Counted from the stretch's first letter, positions 33,481 through 46,079 are shown. The stretch is 64,000 nt of DNA from Alligator mississippiensis (GCF_030867095.1 NC_081826.1:248786251-248850250), one strand, 5' to 3'. The notes: generated from the sequence alone by a model not told the origin. Translations and numbers: made by a program.

Positions 33481-33640
33481 GTATGCTCAGTTCTATAAAT
33501 TTAAATTATTTTGCCAGCAGAAATCTAGGCATTTAGAGTTGGACAATAGCTGAATCAGACTTTGTTAATGTCAGTGGCACAAAAATGTTGAACTTAGCTA
33601 TCTAAAGAGGAATTAGATGCTTAGTTTTTAGTAGATGTAG

Positions 33641-33770
33641 TCCATCATCTCTGCTTCAGTTTACTCATCTGTAAAATTGTGATAGCACTATTTTCCTATT
33701 TTATATATTGTTCAGAGGCTGAATTTATTAGCATTAATATAAAGTGCCTTCATATTTCAGGATGAAAATA
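33641..33770 (+). repeat. MIR-like relic SINE fragment
   Basis: Contains 'cttcagtttactcatctgtaaaattgtgatagcactattttcc', 'ttgttcagaggctgaattta' and 'ataaagtgccttcatat', in the MIR core to 3' order. Confidence 0.65.
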
Positions 33771-35740
33771 AATGTGAAATATGGTTGAGATTGCCTTCTG
33801 TTTAGAATAGAGACTGTACCTTCGTTCTTGTATTGAAAAGCACACTACCAACCATTAAATGAAAAACCTGGAGTCCCCAGATTTAGGGGTGCTATAATCT
33901 AATACTTGGCTCTAGGTTTAGATCATCTACTTATTGTACCACTTCACCAATAGGTATAGGGGTATTGGTGAGCAGTGTGGTTGCAATATGACCTGTCCTG
34001 ACAAGCCATGGGCTGTACTGATCACTAGCTTGTAGGGTGGTCTTTAAGGGACAGCTCTAGTTAACTCTGGCAGCTTTAAATGAATCTGGAGACCAGTTCA
34101 TACACAAGTTGTGTTGGGGGTCAGAGGAGCCTGAAAGCTGCCAAACTCCCTGTGTGTTCACATAACAAATGCTTCAGCTACCCGTGAAATCTAGCCCTTC
34201 TAGGATTTCTAGGTCAGAATATGGCAGTGACCCTGTCCCCATTAAGGTACATCAGGACTCCCATGGGTTTTATAAGGAGTTAATTTGGTTCTGAATGTGC
34301 ACAACAAAACTTAACAGCAGCTTAGGTCAGGAAAAAGAAAACTTTATCCAGTTGTGACTGTTAAAGGGCCAAAACTTCATTTATTCTTGGGAAATTCTGC
34401 AAGACCCTTAATCATCACAAATAGTAAAGATTTCAGTTTTGTCTCATCTCAATGGCAACACTTCTGTTGCTATGATTGGAGCATTAATTAATACTGGTTT
34501 AGTGGCAAAAGACATCTCTTCTACATCACCAGCAGCATTTTTGTAGGGGCTGGTCTTACTTGGAGGTCTTCATTCTGGTACTGACCAGTCAACATTCTAC
34601 TTAGTGTGCAACACCTGAGAGAATCATATTCAACATATATAGGTGCAGGAAGGCGATGACATGTTCTAATAAAATAGAGTATCTTAATGTAGTTGTAGTG
34701 TCTTGTGTTGTTTTATTACAGCACAGCAAGGGTCACACGTTTCCATGTTCCCAGACATAACTATTTATTGAATGTCTGCCTGGAACAATTTGTGCAGCTA
34801 GTTTTGAATGTCTCATTCAGCATTATTCCAGTGTAAGAGAGAATTTAAAAACTATGCATATGTATTGTTTTATTCACTAGAAAGTGACAGAGTAATTTTA
34901 TTTTTAGGAAGAATGAAGTCATTAATCAAAACTTTCAAAATCTGTTATTTACACATATACAACTTTGGCACATACTTCTGAAAATTAGACCTTGAATATA
35001 TGTCTTGGAATATACTTGGAATATACCCTGAATGTACTTATATATGACTTAAGTAAGCAGACTGATTCAGTAGAATGTCTGCTTCAAGAGGAAATTTCAT
35101 TGAAAAAACCCTCCAAAAAATATGGGGGGTGGGAGGGAAGGGGAGAGGGGAAGGACGGGGAGTGCCTAGTCTCACTGTCTGTAGCTTTAAAGAATGAAGT
35201 TCCTTTCTCAAAAATTCATGTCTTTGAAAATTACCTTTCACAGATGTGTCACATGTTACCAGAGAAGTGCAATAAAAGAATACACAGTTGGATACTTTTT
35301 TCCAAGGTGCTAACTAATCTTAACTGTTCTTGTGATTTATGACCGTTTTAATGAAAGGTTTATGGTCGCACACTACTGGCTTTCAGGAGTGAATGAGAGA
35401 GAAGCAGATCACAGTTTCATACAAGATCTTATGTATTCATTGTTCCATAATAGCATGAGATATGTATAATTTAAAATTGCATGAGGAAAACACAATTTTA
35501 TTATCCAAAAACCCTGAAATAAATACAAAGCACACATAATCAGAACTGAAATATAAAGACCTCTGGGTATTTATTTATATTTTAATTTTAAGATTTTCAG
35601 GATATCGGGTATTAAGAATATGAAACGTTCTTGTGTAGTGAGAACGGGATTAGTAATTCTGATAGCTGAAGTGTACTACTCTTCATATATCATTAGTCCA
35701 AACAAGAGCCAAATAGTTTTACTAGTCATATAGCTGCTGG
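33771..35740. other. Anonymous non-coding DNA
   Basis: No recognisable exon or repeat. The 116-codon plus frame at 34992-35342 contains a G/A-rich run and no domain. Confidence 0.4.
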
Positions 35741-35743
35741 GCC

Positions 35744-35818
35744 AGGTCCTCTGCTGCTGTAAATTGGCCTAGCTCCACTGAAGTTAGAGCTAGGCTGATT
35801 TACACTGGCAGATGATCT
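35744..35818. repeat. 34-bp-arm palindrome, old interspersed repeat
   Basis: The left arm 35744-35777 pairs with the right arm 35785-35818 with about 7 mismatches of 34 and a 7-base loop ('ctgaagt'). The text 'gtaaattggcctagctccactgaagt' resembles the widespread amniote palindromic repeat with 'gtgtaaatcagcatagctccattgaagtcaatgg'. Probably a MITE-like relic. Confidence 0.75.
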
Positions 35819-35822
35819 GCTA

Positions 35823-38290
35823 AACACAAGAGTCCAGTGAAAAAATTCAGTAGAAGAGCAACATTTTATTACTTTTGCTTTTTGGAAGTCTCTCCTCATT
35901 CTCAGTTCAATGTTCATATGTGGCACTCCTTGTCTTCAGGTGCCACTTTTTATAAGATACATTTCTCCACATATTCATATAGTGGAAGGTGCCTTAGGTC
36001 TAAGTGAGCCCTGACATTTTAATCTACAAGTACACCTACAAGTGTTTGTGGCCTGCTCGTTTCCTTTGTCACACATGCCAAAGAACTTTTCTGCATAAAT
36101 TTCAACATTGATGCTGTCTGTTCAGAGCATTAAGGACAGGGCCAAAGTGCTGAAAGTCTTCTCAACACCAGAATATATCATGGACCATAAATTCAAGATT
36201 ACTGGCACTAAGCCTTCAAAAGTCATTATAAAGTAATAGGGATGTATTTTCAGATTGTATTTAGAGCATAGTTTTTGCTTGAACCTACTGCTGATATAAT
36301 TCTTACCCTCTCTAGTAAGAGATGGACCACATACAGAGGATGATGAACATGCTACAGCACTGGCTGACAATTGATCTTTTTTCTCAGTCAGTAGAGGCTC
36401 GTGATATCTCTCCCTCCCACTGCAGACAGCCCACCCAGGTTTGTTTTGTGTTACTAGTGGTGACCTGTAAAGAGACTGGTGAGCAAACCCATACACAAGG
36501 GGACTGTGTAACCCTGGATCCGTTGGGTGAGGCGCTCTTGCTCTCTCCTCCTGCTGCACCTACAGTTGAGTTGTTACCTGGGGGATCAAACGTGGGAATC
36601 TTGGATATTAAAAAGGAAGACTGATGCCCAACCTGTCAATAGGAATTATTCAGATCTTGCAAGGTAGAGCTCAAACTTTCCCTGTCATCTTGGGCAATGA
36701 AGTGAGGCCAAGACTTTCAAAGTTGGGTGCTCAAACTTAGGTACCTAAGTCAATATTAAGGTATGTTCTTCCAAATGACAGAAAACTTATAGCGATTGAA
36801 ATCAGTATTATAAATATAAATAAATATAAATACTTATATTGTGGTGTTGCTAGTGCTAAATGCAGAATAGGTTTTAGTTTCCAAGGATATAATTTTCTTT
36901 GTTCATGCTCTTATTCTTTTCTGTCGTATGCAATGGGCCCCCTTTCTATGAACAAGCTAAAATAAAATTCAGTGAAACCTGTGAGGCCGTTAAGAAAATA
37001 AATGGTATAATTACAAATGATACAAGCAGTGAATGAAAGCCTTTCCTGCCTCCAGTCCTTTACATTCTTAATGATTCAGATGATTGAAATGCCAAGATTC
37101 ATTAAGTACAGCAGTGACTTCTTCAGAGCTTTGCCAGATCCCTATGTTTTTACCTACCAGAACATAAAAACTCCTTCCACTGTAAACAAGGGACAATTCT
37201 CCCTTTTCCTATTACAGCTGGTAGAAATCAGAACAAGTGATTATCTAAGCAACCATGAAAATGGAGAAGGAGGAAATTTCCATCAAGGAACAGGACTTGT
37301 TTATGATGAAAAAAGGAGGAAGAGGGAGAACCAAACAAGAAAGCTGCTGTCAAGGGCAGGAGACAAATATGACCCCAAATTGAATGAAATGAGATATAAG
37401 ATATTTGGCTGCATGTCACTGAACAGAGTCTGTTGCTGTTAGGTTACAGAGGAAGACCCCATAATGGTAGACATTTACCAGATGTTCCAATTGTTGGAAG
37501 ACCAGCTTTTCTTACAGTTTTCTTCTTGCACATGGGGAAGGAGATAGAGAAACACTAAGCCACGTGATCCTCCCGAGTTAAAGGAGCAGTGATGAAGTGA
37601 GATGAAGGAAAAGATGGGAATGTAGGCCCATTCTAGCAAACATAAAATAATATTTCTACTGTCCCTTCCAGGGTGTCTACCTCATGAGCTCTGTATGTAT
37701 ACAATCTTCATCAGTGCACTAAGTGCTTTCCAGATTCTAAGACAGACATAGGCTGGAAGTCTTTCTTTCTGTCAAAGAGAGTTTGTCTGTGCAAGGAGTG
37801 GAAGTGTGAGGCTGAAGACATGAGTTTTATATTTTCTTTTGAAGACAGTGAAATATGGTCTAATGATATCTCATTCTAAGTTTAAAAGGGAAAAGTCAAT
37901 CAATTAGCACCAGCAGAAGAATATTTGTCTTCCTGCTGCCAAGAAGCCACTAATCCCCTAAAGATATGAGGGACCAAATGATGAGTAAGATGCTGGTGGG
38001 ACAGAAATTGCCAAGGTGAAGGGATTAGTTATGGTCTGATTTTCATAAATATTGCACATCATTAGCTCCCACATTATTATATTCACTCACTATTTAGTGC
38101 ATGTTATATTCCCTAAATAGCTCCTACATACCCTTGGATTTTAGAAATGTTTTTGCTAAGAGCATATTGGTTGACACTTCAAAAACAACCATCACCACCA
38201 CCACAAAAAGCCCATTATCACACCTTTAATTTCCTTCACAAGGACACACACACAGCAGGAAGTGTATTTCCTGAATCCAAGAAGACTTTA
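35823..38290. other. Anonymous non-coding DNA
   Basis: No gene recognised. Overlapping frames of 145 (minus, 36122-36559), 100 (plus, 36322-36624) and 141 codons (plus, 37017-37442) have no domain or splice context I can support. 36700-36780 ('actttcaaagttgggtgctcaaacttaggtacctaagtc') resembles an old sauropsid repeat. Confidence 0.4.
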
Positions 38291-38292
38291 AA

Positions 38293-38387
38293 TTTAAGAT
38301 GACCCCTCAATAATGAAATATATGGAAAATTATAAATTTGTTATAATTTTCCATGTATAGAATCTAACTATTGGAGGGTCATCTCAA
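38293..38387. repeat. Fold-back repeat with perfect 14-bp core stem
   Basis: ATGGAAAATTATAA (38322-38335) and TTATAATTTTCCAT (38341-38354) pair perfectly around 'atttg'. The outer arms 'aagatgacccctcaataatga' (from 38296) and 'aactattggagggtcatct' (to 38384) also pair. The total palindrome is about 95 bp. MITE-like; no target duplication resolved. Confidence 0.8.
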
Positions 38388-38394
38388 CTTCATT

Positions 38395-39250
38395 CCCCCC
38401 CATGGATGTGGAGGGGAAAGCAGCAGCAGGGGGGAAGGCAACCTGACTCAGCCTATCTCCTGACATTTGCCCCACCACAGTGCCTACCCCTTATCACCTC
38501 TCCCCACCATTTGCTGCCCCAGTGTCTGCCCTCTCAGTTCCTGCCTTCCCATGCCATTCCCTCCTCACCCTGTGCCACGTGTTCCCTCTGACACCATGTG
38601 AAGGGGAAAGGGAGGTAGCAGAGACAGGGAGAGCCCGAGAGGTGACCCATCCCTGTCACTTACCTCAGCCAACATGGAGAACACTGCCAGAATGCTGGGT
38701 CTGGGATGACATTTCAGGAGCAGCTTCTCACTCCGGATTGGTGCACGGCGGGCCCATGAAGGTACTTCCACCCTAGAGAGGGGCCATTTGGGATAGTCCC
38801 TGGTGTCACGAATGAGAAGACATTAGAGGGACTCTCCGCTGAGGATTCACAGGCAGCCAGGAACATTGCAGCCAACCTGGCTGTGCTGGTCAGCGATCAG
38901 AGGAAAGCTGGACTATGGAGACAGTTTGCATTGGATGTTGCAATGAACGGTGAAAGTGCTGGTGCAGACATCTTTGAAGAAAGAAAATACAGACCAGACA
39001 TTACCTGGGCAGGTGGGAGTGTTGGGCAGGACCCTGCCTTGGTGAAGCTGACCTCAGTAGGGTCTTCCTCCCTGTGAAGATGAAGGAGGGCCATGAAGGG
39101 ACTTTGCCTACAGGTGGCAGAAGCCCTGGAAAGAGGCTTGGGGGTTCTGAAGGGAAGGCAGCTCATTTTGATGGTGTTCAGTAATGATTTGGCCAGGATT
39201 GTAATAAGGTCATAGGAAATGCTGATTCCTGGGCAAATGGAACTGATGAT
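38395..39250. other. Unassigned C-rich then mixed sequence
   Basis: 38400-38600 is C/T-rich low complexity ('tgccccacc', 'ctgccttccc'). 38780-39180 includes a 64-codon plus frame (38883-39077) with ordinary composition ('LWRQFALDVAMNGESAGADI') but no recognised family. I cannot support an exon call. Confidence 0.35.
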
Positions 39251-39253
39251 AAA

Positions 39254-40690
39254 GAATCACAGAATCATAGAAAGTTAGGGCTGGAAGGGACCTCAGGAGG
39301 TCATCTAGTCCAACTTCATGATCAAAGCGGGACCATCCCCAACTAGATCATCCCAGCCAAAGCTTTGTCTAGCTAGGTTTTGAAAACCTTCAAGGATGAA
39401 GCTTCCACCGCCCCATGGGTAACATGTTCCAATGTTTTACTACCCTCCTAGTTAGAAAGTTCTTCCTAATATCTAGCCTAAGCTTCCCTTGCTTCAACTT
39501 GAGACCATTGCTCCTCATTCTGTCATCTGCCACCACTGAGAACAGTCTAGCTCCATCCTCTTTGTAATCCCGCTTCAGATAGTTGAAGGCTGATATTAAA
39601 TCTTCCCTCAGTCTTCTCTTCTCTAGGCTAAATAATCCCAATTGCCTCTGTCTTTCCTCATAAGTCATGTCCTCTAGCCTCCTCACCATTTTTGTTGCCC
39701 TCCACTGGACTCACTCCAATTTGTCCACATCCTTTTAGTAGTGGGGTGCCCAAAACCGAACACAGTACTCCAGATGTGGCCTCACCAGTGCTGAATAGAG
39801 GGGAATAATTGCTTCCCTTGACTTGCTAGGAACACACCTACCAATCCAGCTCTGTGTGCCATTAGCCTTCTTTGCAACAAGGGTGCACTGTTGGCTCATA
39901 TTTAGCTTAATATGCACTGTAACCCCCAGGTCCTTTTCTTCAGAGCTGCTGCACAGCCAGTATGCCGCCAGCCTGTATTGATGCATGGGATTGTTCTGTC
40001 CTGAGTGCAGGACTTTGCACTTGTTCTTGTTGAACCTCATGAGAGTCCTTTTGGCCCAGTCCTCCAATTTGTCTAGGTCACTCTGAATCCTAGAGCTACC
40101 CACCAGCGTATCTACTCCTCCACCCAGCTTGGTGTCATCTGCAAACTTACTCAGGGTGAACTCTATGTCATCTTCCAGGTCATTGATGAACATACTGAAC
40201 AACATTGGCCCCAGGACCGACCCCCTGGGGCACTCCACTTGATATTGGCTGCCAACTAGATATTGAGCCATTGATTACTACTCTCTGAGCCCAATTCTTC
40301 AGCTAGTTTTCTATCCACCTTACAGTCCATTCATTCAGCCCATACTTCCTTAGCTTCCATGCAAGAATGCTGTGGGAGACTGTATCAAAAGCCTTGCTAA
40401 AACCATATCCATCAGTCTCCTCACATCCACAGAGCCAGTCACCTCGTTATAGAAGGCAATCAGGTTGGTCAGGCATGACTTGCCACTGGTGAATCCATAC
40501 TGACTGTTCCTAATCACCTTTTTCTCTTCCAAGTGCTTAGAAATGGATTCCTTGAGTATCTATTCCATGATTTTTCCAGGGACTGAGGTAAGGCTGGCTG
40601 GTCTGTAGTTCCCTGAATCCTCTTTCTTCGCTTTCTTAAATATGGGCACTATGTTTTCCCTTTTCTAATCATTACCTGGAAAAGGCTCAA
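39254..40690 (-). pseudogene. CR1 LINE, 5'-truncated, reverse transcriptase to 3' tail
   Basis: Read on the minus strand from 40690 down: '[20 protein letters not shown]', '[11 protein letters not shown]', 'YGFTSGKSCLTNLIAFYNEV', 'PRGSVLGPMLFSMFINDLED', '[17 protein letters not shown]' (catalytic FADD), 'LMRFNKNKCKVLH', '[16 protein letters not shown]', 'ALVRPHLEYCVRFWAPHY', '[20 protein letters not shown]', '[19 protein letters not shown]'. The 3' end is 'ggacctcaggaggtcatctagtcc' with an 'aatcatagaa' tail near 39254. A stop near 39737, a compressed region at 40270-40380 and other frame breaks inactivate it. Confidence 0.92.
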
Positions 40691-42055
40691 TCAGTGAGCA
40701 GTTGCCCAAATGGAACCCAAGGGGGGCATGTAGCAGCAGCAGCTGATATTTTCAGTTATACTTTTTGTTTTGAGTTTTCATTTTGCAAAGGACTTTTCAA
40801 TTTAATATTTTTTTGTCTCATAGGGGCCATCGGTGACTGAAAGGGGTTTAAGCTGAAGGGCTAACTACAGTTCAGGACATTGCTAAGGGACTGTTACATT
40901 CTGGCTGGAGAAAGTGGTAAACTCTGGAAATCTGGAGGAACATAGATTCCAATCTGGGATAGGAGCAAGGAAGTAGGTGAGGGAAAGGAAACTGACCGGG
41001 CAGTCTCCACCTACTAATACTCTAACACCAGCTGATATGCCAGAAGTGGTAAAGTTGGGGTATAGGTGTGGTGGAGCTCCACAAAGAGGTCACGGCAGCA
41101 GACCTAGAACACCTGAAGGGGAACTGGCTTCCAATTTTAAAATAAGATCAGGTCATGGCAGGTGAGGGATAACATTTACCAGGGGACCTAAGTGACACAT
41201 CCTAGGTCCCACCCTGTCATTGTCAGGAAGCAGGGTATCAGCCAAAAGGGGACCAAGGCCATACAACACCTATTGGTGCCACACCACTTACCCTGTGTGC
41301 TAGCTGTTGCCCCAGCTCTGGCTGACGGCATGGAGCACACAGTGACTTGGGCTTCTGCTCTGACTCCGGCCAGGCAACAGTGGTGATGGCAGCTGTGGCC
41401 TGAGGCCCAATTCAAGGCCCGAAATGTAGCCTCAGCAGTTCCTCTGCTGCTGTATCATTTACCCCACACCAACCTCGGTTTGCACACCATGTAATGCCCC
41501 TCACACTCTCTGCCTGCACTGTGAAATCTGCCTTATGCTTCCCCCACAAAGCATGCCCCCTTCTCCATACCATGAGACTCCATGAGCCACCCTGCCCCTG
41601 GGCATGCAGCAGTGGTGGCAACAGCTCTGGCCCTGGCACTGACCCAGAGCAAGCAGCAGCTGCAGTTCTACTTCTGGCCCCATCTTGAATGGGGGAAAAA
41701 AACTTGTCTTTGATTTGAGTACATACAGTATTAATTTAGACATGGTAACAAAAGGCTTCTTTAAAAGCTTGCTCCAGTCCTTTATATTACACTGAATGTT
41801 AATGTCATTATTTGATGGAAATAGACCTGGACAAATTGTTTATAACTGACCAAAACTTAATCCTTTTTTCTTGCTTGTGATAAAATCTTCTTTATTCAAA
41901 GTTATCTGGCAAACTGTGACAATGTTTTAGTTTATGGGCTCCTCAGAAATTATTCAGTGCCACCACTGATGTGGGCATATGGTATTGGTATTTAAGAGTA
42001 TTTGGGTAGTATAATTGACTCCAAAGTCACATGGTATTGTTTCTGCTTTCTGATT
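40691..42055. other. Unassigned DNA with a GC-rich stretch
   Basis: 41190-41700 is richer in GC, with 'gctgttgccccagctctggctga' and 'gcagcagctgcag' text like that near 27.2 and 48.1 kb. No termini or domains. The rest is anonymous. Confidence 0.35.
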
Positions 42056-42059
42056 CCCA

Positions 42060-42670
42060 AATTAACATCAAGCTTTTGGAGAAATTTAAATGTAAATGGA
42101 GAAATGTAAAGTGCTCCATCTGGGGATAAATAATCCACAACACACTTACAGGCTCAGGAATGCTATGCTTGCTAGAACCACATCTGAATGAGACCTGGGT
42201 GTTGTGATGGACAACAAAATGAACATGAGCCACCGATGCAATGCCGTAGCTGAAAGAGCTCATCAAATACTGTCATGCATCTACTGAGGCATTTCAAGCA
42301 AGGCTAAGGATGTCATCCTCTCTCTCTACTCAGTCTTGGTAAGACTGCAGCTGGAGTTCTGCTCCAGTTCTGGGTGCCACATTTCAGGAAGGATGTGGAG
42401 AAGCTCAAGAGAGTCCAAAGGAGGGCCATTAACATGATTAGAGGCTTAGAGACCAGGTCATATAAGGAGAGGCTGAAAGATTTGGGACTGTTCAGCCTGC
42501 AGAAGAGAAAACCCAGAGGGGACTTGGTGGCAGCCTATAAGTATATCAAGGGCATATATCGTCATCTAGTCCCAGCAGTCTTTCCTGCCCAAGTTCAGTG
42601 GGGCTGGACCTGATGATCTGTAAGGTCCCTTCCTGCCACTCACAACTATGAAACTATTAAACTATGAAAC
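42060..42670 (+). pseudogene. CR1 LINE, 5'-truncated C-terminal part and tail
   Basis: Reads '[10 protein letters not shown]'-like text near 42098-42125, 'LRNAMLARTTSE', 'DLGVVMDNKMNMSHRCN', 'VLVRLQLEFCSSSGC' (frame-shifted), 'PHFRKDVEKLKRVQRRAINM', 'LGLFSLQKRKPRGDLVAAYK', ending 'ggtcccttcctgccactcacaactatgaaactattaaactatgaaa'. Closest in text to the split CR1 at 28-33 kb ('SHQCN', 'VAAYKY'). The region after 'AAYKYIKG' is deleted to the tail. Confidence 0.87.
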
Positions 42671-43079
42671 GTCTGTGAAACATTTCCACTGAGTATCATT
42701 TTCTAACCGTTCTTATTAACAAAAATTCACTTATTCACTGTCCCTGGAAAGTGAATTCATAAAAATGAATTTTGCTTGAGAAAATAATTCTCATCCCACC
42801 CATCCCTGACCTCATAATTCACCTTCTTATGTATAAATTCAAGATCTGGAATAGAATTCAAACATACAAATTTATGAATAAGGAAAAATAAGTGCCATTT
42901 ACATGACTGTATCTGTCAGGCTTTGTGTAGCCTTTCCTGAGAGACTTGGGATCAGTTATTCTTATTCTGCTTCTGGTTTCTCTCAGGCACCTTCGCTAAT
43001 CATGAATCTTTTCCCCAGGAAAGCCCCTGATACTTGCCCCACACTGTCTAGCTGTTCTGTTTAAGAGTGAGAGGTTCCC

Positions 43080-44010
43080 TCCAGGTTGGGACTTCATAGG
43101 AGGCGATATCAGTGGATGTTCCTCGGGCTCCACCTCCCTTACACCCCTTCCATGCACCAACCAGCTGGATTCATCTGGATTTTAGCCTGACTAAGCGCAT
43201 CATGGACCGGGCCTCATGGCAAGGCCCCAATATGGGCTTTGAGTGTGACAATATGTTCACAGCATCAGGTTGCAGGCCGTGTGCTACACTTAGGTCCCTT
43301 CCTCCCGGGTCCTGCCTGAGAGACCAGTGAGATGTCTGTTGGTCCTGCTTATTGCTTGAGACCACAGGCCATCTGGCCCTTGGGCTGCCTGATAAGCTTT
43401 AAATGTCCCTGCCTGGAGTCCCCAAGGGCCCTTGATCCCTCGGCCCTGGCCTGTAGTTTGTGGCCTCTCTCTGGCCTCAGGGGTAATGAAAATGTAAAAT
43501 GTAAATGTAAAAATATATCCAATAAAAGCTTCAGGGAGGGAGTGCTCCTCCACCCTACTCATGCATTTTGTGTGCTGTGTCATGGTCTGTCCCTCAGTGT
43601 CCTTTCCAGCTCGGTCACCAAGTACCATCCTGGTGAGGAGCAGACCCCTCTTCGGCACCCCTTCCTGGGTCCCTGCCCTCTTTGGGACACCATCCCCACT
43701 CCCGGCATGGAGGCGAATCTGGCTGTGCCAGCTGGAACATACGGCCACCTCCCAGCTGTTGCTTGCTGGCTTCCCATTTGCAGCTGGCTTTTATTGGAGC
43801 CAGCTGGTGTGTCCTGCTGACGTCACCATCCCCACACCAGCTCCAGTTACACTAATAAGCAACTGGTGAACTGCACAGGCAGTTTTCCCTGCTGCCATTG
43901 TTTCCTGGTCTCCATACCTGCAGCAGGTAAGTTTTTTTCTGTTCTGGGGCTCTGGGGAATGTACTTCCAGGGCTGTGGAAATTCTCCACTGTGGTTCTGA
44001 CCCCAGGGAA
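43080..44010 (+). other. CpG-containing GC-rich segment with poly-A signal, possible LTR-like repeat
   Basis: The segment differs from its AT-rich surroundings. It contains an AATAAA signal ('ccaataaaagcttc', about 43520), a TGACGTCA-type CRE ('gctgacgtcacc', about 43816), a perfect 9-bp stem CAGCTGGCT (43781-43789) / AGCCAGCTG (43798-43806), and a splice-donor-like 'caggtaag' near 43923. A promoter-like and poly-A-like arrangement suggests a solo LTR or a similar unit, but I cannot place TG...CA ends or a target duplication. Frames of 152-162 codons on both strands have no domain. Confidence 0.3.
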
Positions 44011-44517
44011 GGGGTTTCCATCCCTTTTCTCTTGTTGCCCTGTGACAATGGCCATAGAAATGTATACCTTCCAGGTATTCTAGTCTTCCAAATGTAGCTG
44101 GATTGACATATATCATATCCCTATTTAATCATTATATCAGACTTTTTGGCACTTGAGCTTTAAAAATACAAAAAGTATGTAGTCTTTTCCAAAGATTACT
44201 ATATTTCTCCATTTCTTAAAAAACTGTTGAGATTTTGAAGGCATTCTACATCTAGAACTCTATTTTATTAGAGAACTCCCCAACTACATAAAAAGGAAAT
44301 ATTAAAAAAGTAAAGAAAAATAGGTCATAAAGTGCAAACAAATGTGGCAATAGTCTGAATCTATCTACTGTTCTACTAAACTATTTGCTGTTAAGTACGT
44401 TTTCCTAGTTAAAAACATAAGACTGGCCTGTCCATCTAACAGATAATCTGAAAGTAGGGCCATTTACCCAGCTTCTATTCTATTCTTTGTAAAAACAGTT
44501 TCATATTAACATGCAGT

Positions 44518-44768
44518 CAAGGTTCTTTGGGTAAATCCAATATCTTTTATTAGACCAACTCAAATAGTTGGAAAAAATCTTCTTTCCATGTTTTGGGTAT
44601 AAATACTCTTTGTCAGGCTGAGGAAGTATCTGCAGTTGGTCTGTGCTCTTCCTGGATGGAATAGACAGTAGCTGACGAAGGGTATTTGTACCCAAAAGCT
44701 TGCAAAGAATTTTTCCAACTATTTGAACTGGTCTAATGAAAGGTATCAGATTTACCCAAAGAACCTTG
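44518..44768. mobile_element. Near-perfect 251-bp palindromic MITE-like element
   Basis: The left arm starts 'caaggttctttgggtaaatc' and the right arm ends 'gatttacccaaagaaccttg'. Pairing continues inward through 'ttattagaccaactcaaatagttggaaaaa' / 'tttttccaactatttgaactggtctaatgaa' and 'gttttgggtataaatactctttgtcagg' / 'agctgacgaagggtatttgtacccaaaagc'. Weak pairing extends outside to about 44505 and 44785. I recall this text as a widespread sauropsid repeat; superfamily unknown, and no target duplication is clear. Confidence 0.85.
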
Positions 44769-44769
44769 T

Positions 44770-46075
44770 CTACCTATGTTCTTAAACCAATACGACTACA
44801 GCCTATACGCCTCATATTAATATGAATTGTTATTATTTACTTACTGATCCTCTGAGTCAATTAGTCAATAAATTCCTTTTTAATATAATCTTAGAAGACA
44901 TAAGGGGCGGGGTGGGGGGGTCTCTGTTCAGGTGGTTGTGAATGGTGAAAAAAATCAGCAGGCCATGTGTAACATATTTAAGTTGGCAGGCCCCTATTAA
45001 CATAATACAATGTCAAATGTTAATGGTGTAAACTAAAGGAAAAGTACCCTGTTTTCCCAGCAATGGCACAGCTTTCTTAATCATGTATTAAGCATTGTTA
45101 ATAATTTATGATAAGGTATTAATGGAAACAATTAGCACCATATTCCTTATTGAATGTTTTCCTAGTGGCAGATTTACACATTTTAACATCTGGTTTGCAA
45201 CAAGGGCCTCAGCCAGTTGCATTATTACAGTTGTGTCAAGTGCCTTATAGGTGTAAGATGGGGAATAGACATTCCTAAATCAAAAAGGCTGTAGTTTAAC
45301 AAATCATTGCAGGTTAGACAAGACTGCCAAGTTTGGAAGCTGATATGGGTTGCTAGGATACTTTGATACATTAATTCATTGCTAGAAGGTCCACTGACAA
45401 CCCTTTGATATGCATCAACAAAATTAATTGGAAACCCCTTGAAATATATGAAACAGGCCCACTTGCATGCATTAAAATGAAAACATTGCAAATAAGTATT
45501 ATTTAAATAGACATTTTGATATCAATAACTTAGTTGAAGCAGTACTTTAAGTAGATTTATCAAATGCTTGTGGGGAACATGTGACAGGAAAAATCCAGAA
45601 CATATTTTTCCATGGACAAAAGTATCTTTAATTTTTCCTTTCTTTAATTTTTTAATGTACCAACAAGGTAGCGCATAAAGGAGAATCAGCCAATATAATT
45701 TTTTTGGACTTTCACAAAGGCCAGTGGAAGCAACTGTGAATGAAACCAAGTAGTCATGGAGTGAATGGTTCTATGCAGTCACTCATCCACCTCTGAGAGA
45801 TGGATGGAAAACAAAGAGAATAAATATACATGAATTGCAAGTTTAACAAGTGGGTGCCTAAAAGGTCTATGCTAGAACAGTAAGATGGCAATTAAAAATG
45901 AAACAAAATTATTTAGGTTAATCAAATTTAGGGAAGACTGCAAGTCCCTTCGGAAAGCTCTAGCACTACGAGGACAACAACACATTAGACAACATTCAGT
46001 GCTGAACCAGCAAAGTAATGAATGCCGGAAGCATAATGTGCAAAGCAGCACTACATGCTGCTAGGTTCCTAGGTG
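44770..46075. other. Anonymous non-coding DNA
   Basis: AT-rich, no recognisable gene or repeat. Confidence 0.4.
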
Positions 46076-46079
46076 TGAA

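Noticed and set aside
36122-36559. Overlapping 145- and 100-codon frames on opposite strands considered as an exon
   Set aside because: No domain, no convincing splice sites in a consistent frame, and equal openness on both strands.
38883-39077. 64-codon frame of ordinary composition considered as an exon
   Set aside because: No recognised family and no supported splice junctions; too short to call.
43080-44010. Endogenous retrovirus
   Set aside because: No gag, pol or env motif, primer-binding site or paired LTR is visible; only single-unit regulatory-like signals.
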